From assembly GCA_003168255.1 (NCBI GenBank), contig PMSU01000064.1:19309-66561 (forward strand): 47,253 nt of DNA, given 5' to 3'. The notes beneath the pieces are model-generated. The model was not told where the DNA came from. It saw only the letters and a program-made list of their open reading frames with translations, and made no database searches. The stretch is from Actinomycetota bacterium (GTDB lineage: Bacteria; Actinomycetota; Actinomycetes; Streptosporangiales; Streptosporangiaceae). Shown here in pieces: positions 40,748 through 47,253 of the stretch (position 1 is the stretch's first letter; each line of letters opens with the position of its first letter). The position numbers were made by a program, and so were the translations under genes.

Positions 40748-41482
40748 TCAGCCCAGATGGGCGTCTGGTGACCGGCCGGGATCGTCAGCACGGACGAGGT
40801 CATCGTTGTGCAGCAGCATGACCTTGTTGAATGAGGTCCGGTCGTGGCCGCTGATCGCCTCGACTATTCCTTCGTGGACTCCGATGCTGTGCCGCAGCAT
40901 CTGTTCGTAGCCGTCGATGAAGGCGGCGCGGCTCAGGGTAGACCGCAGCAGCGCTATCACGGTCTGGTGCATGGCGTCGAGGACGGAAATCCGGGCCGCG
41001 ACGACCAGCGCACGGTGCAGTGACATCACCGCGTCCAGGTAGGAACGGGCATCCGAGGCAAGGTTCATCTGCTGCACGGTGCCGCGCATGATCGCGACAT
41101 CCTGCTCGGTCGCCCGGTCGAACGCGACCGCGGTCAGCCGTGCCTCCAGATGCACCCGTGCCTCGAACAGTTCCAGCGGGTGGGTGCCCGAGTCGAGGAA
41201 CCAGAGGTCCATCCCGCCGAGCCGGACCTGAGGAGGGAGAGCGGCGACGAAGATCCCGCCGCCAGTGCCAGGGCGTACCGCGACGAGGCCGCGGTTACGC
41301 AGGATCCGGAGCGTCTCGCTCATGATCATCGGGCTGATGCCGAACCGGGCCATGAACTCCGCACGGCGGCCGAGATGCGCGCCGACCGGCAGCCGGGCCG
41401 CCAGGATCTCCTCTTCGACGTCAGCGGCCACCTGTTCCGCACGAGACCTGCGCTTACCCGGGTCGGGGCGTCGCTGGGCCAC
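40748..41482 (-). CDS. GntR-family (FCD/FadR-type) transcriptional regulator
   Basis: A 244-residue regulator. The N-terminal winged helix (about 12-75) has VEEEILAARLPVGAHLGRRAEFMARFGISPMIMSETLRIL and the wing GLVAVRPGTGGGIFV. The FCD effector domain follows with LFEARVHLEARL, HRALVVAARI and HEGIVEAI, the His/Asp/Glu pattern used to bind metal and carboxylates. GTG at 41482 is preferred because AAAGG lies 9 bases upstream and gives the usual family length; the frame stays open to 41737 and includes an ATG at 41545 inside the palindrome. It is divergent from the aromatic-catabolism operon and is very likely its repressor, responding to a carboxylated aromatic or breakdown acid. Confidence 0.9.
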   Translation of the reverse strand: MAQRRPDPGKRRSRAEQVAADVEEEILAARLPVGAHLGRRAEFMARFGISPMIMSETLRILRNRGLVAVRPGTGGGIFVAALPPQVRLGGMDLWFLDSGTHPLELFEARVHLEARLTAVAFDRATEQDVAIMRGTVQQMNLASDARSYLDAVMSLHRALVVAARISVLDAMHQTVIALLRSTLSRAAFIDGYEQMLRHSIGVHEGIVEAISGHDRTSFNKVMLLHNDDLVRADDPGRSPDAHLG

Positions 41483-41542
41483 TGCAACAAGCCTTTCGCC
41501 GACCGGGTGGGTGCGCGATATCGAAGCTACCCTAGAGCCTTG

Positions 41543-41560
41543 CATTGTGCATGCACAATG
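41543..41560. promoter_or_regulatory. GntR-type operator palindrome
   Basis: CATTGTGCATGCACAATG is a perfect 18-bp palindrome between the regulator and the catabolic operon. Its core TTGTGC/GCACAA fits the GT...AC pattern of FadR-type GntR sites. On the minus strand TTGTGC (41558-41553), an 18-bp spacer and TAGGGT (41534-41529) could be the regulator's promoter. Each end of the palindrome contains an ATG in frame with the gene it faces (41545 minus, 41558 plus). Confidence 0.7.
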
Positions 41561-41617
41561 ACTAGCGTCCTGAACTACAGGCAGCTCGCCGCCGAGCTCG
41601 AAGGAGTCCCGGATCTG

Positions 41618-42724
41618 ATGTTCGCGACGCCCGGCCATGCGCCTCTCGCCGCGCGACTGGCTGCACTGGGGCCTGGCATGATCGATGTGCACACTCATGC
41701 GATCGACCCCGACCTGCCTGCCATCGGACGGACGCATGAAGGCCGTTTTCCTAGCGTGCGACGGGTATCCGCGGACCTGGCCCAGATTATCCTCGATGGC
41801 CGGGTATACCGCGAGATCGACAGCCGCTGCTGGTCAGTCCAGGCTCGCATCCGCGACATGGACGCCGAAGGAGTCGCCGCGCAGGTCCTGTCGCCGATTC
41901 CGGTCACCTTGTGCCACGGTGAGCCAGTGTCCGGCGCGCAGGCTCTGGCCACCGCGCAGAATGAATTCCTTGCCCGGATGGTCGCCGCGGCACCGGAAAG
42001 GTTCGCCGCGCTCGGCTGCGTGCCGATGCAGGACACCGCGCTGGCCATCGCTGAACTACGGCGGTGCATGGACGAGCTCGGGTTCGCCGGCGTGGAGATC
42101 GGTACCCGGGTCGGCGACCGGGAGCTTTCCGAGCCGCAGTTCGTGCCGTTTTTCGAGGCGGCCGCCGAGTCGGGCGCGGTCGTGTTCCTGCACCCGGTTG
42201 ACCAGACGCTGGACCCGCGGCTGTCCCGGCTGCGGATCGGCTTCGGCATGGGGATGCCGACGGAGACCGCCACGGCGGCAGCCGGCCTGCTGATCAGCGG
42301 TCTGCTGGACCAGGTGCCAGGGGTGCTGCTGTGCCTGGCGCACGGCGGCGGCACGCTGCCGTGCGCGCTGCCTCGGCTGGCCGTGGGCCAGCGCGTGGTC
42401 GGCGGGGTGACCGAGCCAGCCAAGCTGGCGACCACGCAAGCTCGCAAGCTGTGGTGCGACTCGCTCACCTATGACGTCGAAGGACTAAGGCTTTCGTCCG
42501 AACGCTTCGGCGCCGGACACGTGGTACTCGGCACTGACTACCCGTTCGACGCCCGCGAGGAACCCGCGGGCGCGGTGCTGACCGCGGCCGCCGGGCACGT
42601 CGAGGGCACCGCCAATATCGCCCGCGAGAACGCGCTGGCGCTGCTGGCGGCGGCAGGCCGCCCGCGAACCGAATCCGTCCGCTTAAGGGGTGCACGGTGG
42701 GACATTTTCTTGGCCTCGGCCTGA
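41618..42724 (+). CDS. amidohydrolase, ACMSD-like decarboxylase
   Basis: A 368-residue metal-dependent enzyme related to 2-amino-3-carboxymuconate-6-semialdehyde decarboxylase. All ACMSD-type ligands are visible: the HxH pair in MIDVHTHAID, His in VFLHPVD, His in CLAHGGGTLP and Asp in LGTDYPFD. Such enzymes decarboxylate aromatic acids or ring-fission products. Three starts are possible: ATG at 41558 (inside the operator), 41618 (AAGGAG 11 bases upstream) and 41678 (right before the HxH strand). The second is chosen because it has a ribosome-binding site and leaves room for a leader. The 3' end overlaps the dioxygenase gene by 28 bp. In this operon it probably removes the carboxylate from the ring-cleavage product. 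Confidence 0.87.
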   Translation: MFATPGHAPLAARLAALGPGMIDVHTHAIDPDLPAIGRTHEGRFPSVRRVSADLAQIILDGRVYREIDSRCWSVQARIRDMDAEGVAAQVLSPIPVTLCHGEPVSGAQALATAQNEFLARMVAAAPERFAALGCVPMQDTALAIAELRRCMDELGFAGVEIGTRVGDRELSEPQFVPFFEAAAESGAVVFLHPVDQTLDPRLSRLRIGFGMGMPTETATAAAGLLISGLLDQVPGVLLCLAHGGGTLPCALPRLAVGQRVVGGVTEPAKLATTQARKLWCDSLTYDVEGLRLSSERFGAGHVVLGTDYPFDAREEPAGAVLTAAAGHVEGTANIARENALALLAAAGRPRTESVRLRGARWDIFLASA

Positions 42725-43767
42725 CGCACTATCCACTGCTCGCGGGGACCGACGAGCACATGGCCGGCTTGTTGCGCTGGACGCTGCAAGACCCGGACAT
42801 CCCCGACGCGGAAAAGGATCCGGCCAACTGGCCCGCCTCGATGCGAGCGGACTGGGCCGACGACGGCGCCGTGGCAGCCGCGGCGCGGCACCGCAAGATC
42901 CTGCGGGAGAACCTGGCCCGGTGCCGGGAGGCGCTGGACGCCTTCCGGCCCGACCTGGTCGTCGTCTGGGGCGATGACCAGTACGAGAACTTCCGGGAGG
43001 AGGTCGTCCCGCCGTTCTGCGTTCTCGCCTACGGAGACCTCGAGGTGGCTGCGTTCGGAATAATGAATGAACGCGGCAGCCCGAATGCCTGGGGCAGGCC
43101 GGCTGACATGACGCTGGTCCTGCACGGTGACGCGGACGCCTCCCGCGACCTGGCCGACGCGCTGAACGCTGACGGCTTCGACATGGCCTACTCCTACCGC
43201 AAGCGCGAAGGGGCGCACTTCCCGCACGCGATCCTGAACACCCAGCTGTTCCTCGACTACGACCATGCCGGCACACGGTTCGAGTATCCGCTCGTGCCGA
43301 TCACGGTGAACTGCTACGGCCAGCACGCGATCGCCCGGCGCGGCGGGCTGGCCAGGTTCGCCGAGATCCGGGACGAGCAGCTAGATCCGGTCGGTCCCAC
43401 ACCGGCGCGCTGTTTCGACCTGGGCCGCGCGGTGGCGCGGGCCTACGCCGGCAGCGACAAGCGGATCGCGCTGATCGCCTCGTCGAGCTGGTCGCACGCG
43501 TTCCTGTGCGACAAGCTGTGGCACCTGCGGCCGGACACTCCGGCCGACGAGCGGCTGTATGAGGCGCTCGCGGGCGGCGACTACCAGACGTGGCGGCAGG
43601 TCAGCGGCGCGCAGATCGTAGAGGCCGGCCAGCACGAGATGCTGAACTGGTTCTGCCTGCTTGGCGCGATGTCTGAGGCGAGCATGCGGCTGGGCTGGTC
43701 GGCCTTCGTACCGAGCGACGTCTTCAACTCCAACAAGTGCTTCGCCATCTACGAGGAGCCTCGATGA
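42697..43767 (+). CDS. class III (LigB-type) extradiol dioxygenase-like protein
   Basis: A 356-residue member of the catalytic LigB superfamily, which cleaves catechol-type rings next to the diol. His11 (GLGLTHYPLL) sits where the first Fe ligand of LigB lies, and SSSWSHAF with EAGQHEMLNWFCLLGAM covers the C-terminal active-site region. The segment that carries the second His in LigB (NDHxxxF) here reads VVVWGDDQYENF, so Asp/Gln replace it. GTG at 42697 has AAGGGG about 7 bases upstream, and the stop overlaps the hydrolase start (ATGA). Ring cleavage of a dihydroxylated aromatic acid is inferred from its place between the Rieske/SDR genes and the hydrolase. Confidence 0.8.
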   Translation: MGHFLGLGLTHYPLLAGTDEHMAGLLRWTLQDPDIPDAEKDPANWPASMRADWADDGAVAAAARHRKILRENLARCREALDAFRPDLVVVWGDDQYENFREEVVPPFCVLAYGDLEVAAFGIMNERGSPNAWGRPADMTLVLHGDADASRDLADALNADGFDMAYSYRKREGAHFPHAILNTQLFLDYDHAGTRFEYPLVPITVNCYGQHAIARRGGLARFAEIRDEQLDPVGPTPARCFDLGRAVARAYAGSDKRIALIASSSWSHAFLCDKLWHLRPDTPADERLYEALAGGDYQTWRQVSGAQIVEAGQHEMLNWFCLLGAMSEASMRLGWSAFVPSDVFNSNKCFAIYEEPR

Positions 43768-44600
43768 CCACCGCCACCGACCTGCGAACCGGCACGTTCG
43801 TTACCGCCGGGGGGATCTCGACGCACTACCACGACGCCGGTAACGGTGACCCGGTCGTGCTGCTGCACGGCTCCGGCCCTGGCGTGTCGGCCTGGGCGAA
43901 CTGGCAGCACACCATTCCCGCCCTGGCGCAGACCGCGCGGGTGCTGGCGCTCGACCTGGTCGGGTACGGCGACACGCAGCGCCCCGACAGCGTGCGGTAC
44001 TCGCTGCGCACCTGGACCGATCACGTCTGGGATTTCCTCGACGCCGTCGGCCTGGACCGGATCTCGGTTGTCGGCAATTCCCTCGGCGGCAGGCTCGCCC
44101 TACAGATGGCCGAGGACAACAGCGCCCGGCTGAACCGGATGGTGCTCATGGGCTCGCCTGGCGTGGGCATGACGATCACCGAAGGCCTGACGGCGCTGCG
44201 GGCTTACGAGCCGTCGGCGGAGAACATGCGCGCACTGCTCACCAGCTACTTCGCCGTGGACACGTCCATCATCACCGACGAGCTGGTGCGCATCCGCTAC
44301 GAAGCCAGCGCCGCCCCCGGTGCCCATGAGGCGTATCGGCTGATGTTCTTCGACCCGCGGCACGCAGGCAGCGACCTGGGCATCACCGCCGAGCAGGTCC
44401 GGGCCGTGGCGGTGCCGACCCTGCTCGTGCACGGCCGGGAGGACAAGGTCGTTCCGGCCGAGGTGTCCTGGACGATGGTGAACCTGCTGCCTAACGCCGA
44501 CCTGCACATCTTCGCCCGTTGCGGGCATTGGACGCAGATCGAGCGCGCGGCCGAGTTCAACGCCCTGGTGGGGCAGTTCCTGACCCGCAGCGCAGGGTAA
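43764..44600 (+). CDS. meta-cleavage product hydrolase (alpha/beta hydrolase, BphD/MhpC-like)
   Basis: A 278-residue alpha/beta hydrolase that breaks the C-C bond of vinylogous diketones produced by extradiol cleavage. The oxyanion loop LHGSGPGVSAWANW at about 34-47 is diagnostic of the C-C hydrolases. The triad is Ser106 (GNSLGG), Asp227 (HGREDKVVP) and His255 (CGHWTQIE). The ATG overlaps the dioxygenase stop (ATGA), so the ring-cleaving and hydrolysing steps are co-translated. Products would be a short carboxylic acid and a hydroxypentadienoate-type acid; genes for the lower pathway (hydratase, aldolase) are not in the window. Confidence 0.92.
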   Translation: MTTATDLRTGTFVTAGGISTHYHDAGNGDPVVLLHGSGPGVSAWANWQHTIPALAQTARVLALDLVGYGDTQRPDSVRYSLRTWTDHVWDFLDAVGLDRISVVGNSLGGRLALQMAEDNSARLNRMVLMGSPGVGMTITEGLTALRAYEPSAENMRALLTSYFAVDTSIITDELVRIRYEASAAPGAHEAYRLMFFDPRHAGSDLGITAEQVRAVAVPTLLVHGREDKVVPAEVSWTMVNLLPNADLHIFARCGHWTQIERAAEFNALVGQFLTRSAG

Positions 44601-44612
44601 GGGAGGACGGCG

Positions 44613-45899
44613 ATGACGCTGGTGACCGGGCATCGGGGGCCGGCCGGCGACGTAGCGGCGTCGGCGCTCATCGAGGAGGACGCCGCACGGGGCACCTTCC
44701 GGGTGCACCGCTCGGCGATGACGTCCCGAGACGTATTCGATCAGGAGCTGGAGCGGATCTTCGCGCACACCTGGCTGTACGTCGGGCACGAGTCAGAGAT
44801 CCCCGAGCCGGGTGACTATGTGCGCCGCCCCGTCGCCGGGCGCCCGGTGTTCATGGTGCGGGGGGCCAAGAGCGGACAGGTGAACGTCTTCCACAACACC
44901 TGCACGCATCGCGGCGCGGTCGTCTGTCGCCGCGACCGCGGCAACAGCAAGGTATTCCAGTGCTTCTACCACGCGTGGACCTTCGACAGCGAGGGCTCGC
45001 TGGTCGGCGTCCCGGGGCGGGACGCCTATGGCGAGAAGTTCGATATGTCCTCGCTGGGACTGGCCCGGGTGGCCCGGGCGGAGTCTTACCGCGGGTTCGT
45101 CTTCGCCAGTTTCGACCCGCAGGTCACCGATCTGGTCAGCTACCTCGGCGGGGCACGTGAGTATCTCGACCTGGTGATCGACGAGGCGGACGGGCAGCTT
45201 CAGATCATCAGCGGCACGCAGGAGTACGGCATGCAGGCCAACTGGAAGCTGCTGGTCGAGAACAGCATCGACGGCTACCACGCCGCCTCCACTCACGACA
45301 CTTACTTCAAGTACCTGGTCTCGCTCGGCACCGACCTGAGCGTCGGGGTCAGCGGAGTCACCAAGGACCTGGGCAACGGGCACGCCGTGCTGGAGTACCT
45401 CGCTCCCTGGGGCCGGCCGATCGCGAGGTGGGAGCCGCTGTTCGGACCGGAGGCGAAGGACGAGATCGGGACGCTGCGGGCCCGGCTGGTCGCCCAGCAC
45501 GGCGAAGAGCGCGCGCGGCGGATGTGCGACCTCAACCGCAACATGCTGATCTACCCGAACCTGATCATCAACGACATCATGGCGGTGACCGTGCGGACGT
45601 TCATGCCGACCTCGGCGACCAGCATGGCCGTCACCGCGTGGGAAGCAGCGCCGCGGGACGAGCTGCCCGAGGTGCGGCAGCGGCGGCTGGACAGTTTCCT
45701 CACCTTCCTCGGGCCCGGCGGGTTCGCTACCCCGGACGACATCGAGGCGCTCGAGTCCTGCCAGCAGGGTTTCGCCAGCGGCGGGGTGGAATGGAACGAC
45801 ATCTCCCGCGGCATGCACCGTGACCCGCAGGCGACCGACGAGGAGCAGATGCGCGCGTTCTGGCGACGCTGGCGCGACCAGATGGACGGTGCCCGATGA
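44613..45899 (+). CDS. Rieske aromatic ring-hydroxylating dioxygenase, alpha subunit
   Basis: A 428-residue oxygenase large subunit. The Rieske [2Fe-2S] site is C97-x-H99 (NTCTHRG) and C117-x2-H120 (CFYHAW). The mononuclear iron site has the bridging Asp220, His223 and His228 in NSIDGYHAASTHDTY, and a likely third ligand in TPDDIEALES. It adds both atoms of O2 to an arene to give a cis-dihydrodiol. ATG at 44613 follows GGGAGGA by 6 bases, the only junction in this operon with a gap (12 bp). The beta subunit overlaps its end (ATGA). Its closest functional classes appear to be the benzoate/p-cumate-type enzymes that accept carboxylated rings, but the substrate is not readable. Confidence 0.94.
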   Translation: MTLVTGHRGPAGDVAASALIEEDAARGTFRVHRSAMTSRDVFDQELERIFAHTWLYVGHESEIPEPGDYVRRPVAGRPVFMVRGAKSGQVNVFHNTCTHRGAVVCRRDRGNSKVFQCFYHAWTFDSEGSLVGVPGRDAYGEKFDMSSLGLARVARAESYRGFVFASFDPQVTDLVSYLGGAREYLDLVIDEADGQLQIISGTQEYGMQANWKLLVENSIDGYHAASTHDTYFKYLVSLGTDLSVGVSGVTKDLGNGHAVLEYLAPWGRPIARWEPLFGPEAKDEIGTLRARLVAQHGEERARRMCDLNRNMLIYPNLIINDIMAVTVRTFMPTSATSMAVTAWEAAPRDELPEVRQRRLDSFLTFLGPGGFATPDDIEALESCQQGFASGGVEWNDISRGMHRDPQATDEEQMRAFWRRWRDQMDGAR

Positions 45900-46402
45900 C
45901 CAGTATCCTGGCCAGCTCGCTGGCCGAGCTGACCCGCGGCGACGTCGAGGACTTCCTGTACCGGGAGGCGGAGCTGCTCGATGACTGGAACCTGGATGAC
46001 TGGCTCGAGCTGTTCACCGCCGATGCCCGCTATGTCATCCCGTGCACCGGCGACCCGGCTGGCGACCCGAGCCGCGACCTCGTCCTGGTCGACGACGACC
46101 GGCTCCGGCTGGAGGCCAGGGTCGAGCGGCTCAACAGCCGTAAGGCACATCGCGAGTACCCGCACTCGAACGTGCGCCACCTGGTCACCAACGTCCGGCT
46201 CGGCGGCATCACCGGCGACGAGCTACCGGTGCGCGCCTCGTTCACCGTGTGGCGGTTCCGGGGCGGCCGGGAGACCAGCTACGTCGGCGGTTACGACTAC
46301 CGGCTCGTTATGGACGAGTCGGCGCTGAAGATCCGATCGAAGCGTGTCGTGCTCGACATGACCGTTCTGCGGCCGGCCGGCGACGTGGCGATCATCCTGT
46401 GA
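45896..46402 (+). CDS. ring-hydroxylating dioxygenase, beta subunit
   Basis: A 168-residue small subunit with the SnoaL/NTF2-like cone fold: DVEDFLYREAELLDDWNLDDWLELFTADARYVIPC at about 15-50, REYPHSNVRHLVTNVRL in the middle and IRSKRVVLDMTVL at the end, all standard for this subunit. It has no cofactor and supports the alpha3-beta3 assembly. ATG at 45896 overlaps the alpha stop (ATGA) and its own TGA overlaps the following GTG (GTGA), so alpha, beta and the dehydrogenase are translationally linked. Confidence 0.93.
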   Translation: MTSILASSLAELTRGDVEDFLYREAELLDDWNLDDWLELFTADARYVIPCTGDPAGDPSRDLVLVDDDRLRLEARVERLNSRKAHREYPHSNVRHLVTNVRLGGITGDELPVRASFTVWRFRGGRETSYVGGYDYRLVMDESALKIRSKRVVLDMTVLRPAGDVAIIL

Positions 46403-47193
46403 ACCTTCCGCTGGCCGGGCAGGTCGCGATCGTCACCGGCGGGGCGACCGGGATCGGCTTCCAGATAGCCCGCCGGCTGCTCGCGGACGGTGCCCGGCTG
46501 ATGGCGGGCGGGCTGACCGATGCTGATGTCACATCGGCCTCGGGCCGGCTAGCCGACCTCGCCGACCTCGCCGACCTCGCCGACCGGGTGGCCACCTTCG
46601 CCGGCGACCTGTCGGCGCCCGGCGTCTCTGATCGCCTCGTCGCCGCCGCGATCGCCGCGTTCGGCCAGGTCGACATTCTCGTCAACAACGCCGGCGGCGG
46701 GGTGATCGCACCGACGCTGGAGCACACCGAAGACACGTTGCAGGCCACGATCAACAACAACTTGTGGACCACGCTGCGGATGTGCCGCGCCGTACTGCCC
46801 CATTTCCTTCAGCGCGGCTACGGCCGCATCATCAACATCGGCGCGGAGTCGGTCCGCAACGGCCTCACCGACCACGCCGTCTACAACGCCGCCAAGGGCG
46901 GCGTGCACGGGCTGACCACCGGGCTGGCCCGCGAGTTCGCCGGCCAGGGCATCACCGTTAACGTCGTCGCACCGTCCTACACCCGCACCAGCGAACTCGA
47001 CGCGGCGATCGCCGCGGGCCGCGCGCCGGCCCGCTTCGAGAAGGTCCTCGGCGACGCGATCGCGCTGATCCCGGTCGGCCGCGGCGCCGAAGCGGACGAG
47101 GTCGCCGCCGCCGCCGCGTTCCTCGCCCGCGAGGACTCCCGCTTCATTACCGGCCAGATCCTCAGCGTCAACGGCGGAAGCAGCATGAGCTGA
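46399..47193 (+). CDS. short-chain dehydrogenase, probable cis-dihydrodiol dehydrogenase
   Basis: A 264-residue classical SDR. The NAD(P) loop TGGATGIG is at about 13-20, NNAGGG follows, and the catalytic Tyr-xxx-Lys lies in VYNAAKGG with the upstream Ser in GAESVRNG. ITGQILSVNGG is the usual end. In this operon the expected reaction is NAD-dependent oxidation of the cis-diol from the Rieske dioxygenase to a catechol. GTG at 46399 overlaps the beta-subunit stop; the frame is open upstream only as a shadow. An ADL tripeptide repeat (ADLADLADLAD) in the region between the cofactor loop and the NNAG strand comes from a 9-bp DNA repeat. It ends 60 bp before the window edge with no terminator seen. 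Confidence 0.9.
   Translation: MNLPLAGQVAIVTGGATGIGFQIARRLLADGARLMAGGLTDADVTSASGRLADLADLADLADRVATFAGDLSAPGVSDRLVAAAIAAFGQVDILVNNAGGGVIAPTLEHTEDTLQATINNNLWTTLRMCRAVLPHFLQRGYGRIINIGAESVRNGLTDHAVYNAAKGGVHGLTTGLAREFAGQGITVNVVAPSYTRTSELDAAIAAGRAPARFEKVLGDAIALIPVGRGAEADEVAAAAAFLAREDSRFITGQILSVNGGSSMS
46552..46584 (+). repeat. 9-bp tandem repeat in the SDR gene
   Basis: GCCGACCTC is repeated at 46552, 46561 and 46570 with a partial fourth copy to 46584, encoding ADLADLADLAD in a surface loop before the NNAG strand. It is in frame, so copy-number change would only lengthen the loop. Confidence 0.85.
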
Positions 47194-47253
47194 CTCCGGT
47201 TTGCCTTTCCGCAGTTCAGCTCGCCGCGTTTCGGGTGTGCGACACATTCGTAG

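Overview
This is a stretch of a high-GC Gram-positive chromosome, almost certainly a sporulating actinomycete (Streptomycetales/Streptosporangiales-like). The evidence is a strong G/C bias at third codon positions, frequent GTG starts, group II truncated haemoglobin GlbO, the dynamin-like pair DynA/DynB, a second Pol III alpha (DnaE2 type) with a DUF6504 partner, and an XRE-TPR regulator. I see no rRNA, tRNA, CRISPR array, intact insertion sequence or prophage. The species cannot be fixed from this window.

Layout. 0-6.4 kb: small secreted protein; eroded NHL-repeat fragment; membrane GGDEF protein with an altered signature and a Gly/Ser repeat; acyl-CoA dehydrogenase divergent from an ArsR-type regulator, with overlapping palindromes between them; frameshifted MFS exporter; HNH nuclease. 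6.4-14.8 kb: prolyl oligopeptidase, XRE-TPR regulator, MscS channel, glbO, ettA and a HAD phosphatase. 14.8-26.5 kb (all minus strand): a second GGDEF protein paralogous to the first, an SSB paralogue, an HtrA-like protease, a FUSC membrane protein, dynB-dynA, cysG/cobA, a decayed cobT end and cobH. 26.9-30.7 kb: surface-glycan locus with an epimerase, a GT2 glycosyltransferase, a GtrA protein and a plant-type UDP-sulfoquinovose synthase, closed by a perfect 20-bp-stem hairpin. 30.8-34.2 kb: secreted nuclease/phosphatase-fold protein and secreted S53 peptidase. 34.4-38.7 kb: dnaE2-DUF6504 mutagenesis pair behind an SOS-box-like palindrome. 38.8-40.7 kb: truncated hydrolase, large inverted repeat, glyA.

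40.7-47.2 kb is the most coherent accessory system. A GntR/FCD regulator is divergent from a tightly packed plus-strand operon: ACMSD-like amidohydrolase, class III extradiol dioxygenase-like protein, meta-cleavage-product hydrolase, Rieske dioxygenase alpha and beta subunits, and an SDR dehydrogenase. Four of the five junctions overlap. The set is what is needed to dihydroxylate a carboxylated aromatic, re-aromatise the diol, open the ring, remove the carboxylate and hydrolyse the product, in the logic of the p-cumate (cmt) route. The substrate is not identified, and no dedicated ferredoxin or reductase is present in the window.

Recurring themes are (a) short in-frame minisatellites inside enzymes (the GGDEF protein, DnaE2, SDR, prolyl oligopeptidase), (b) gene decay (NHL fragment, MFS frameshift, cobT end, hydrolase fragment, probable loss of a gene upstream of DUF6504), and (c) palindromic operators that overlap start codons.
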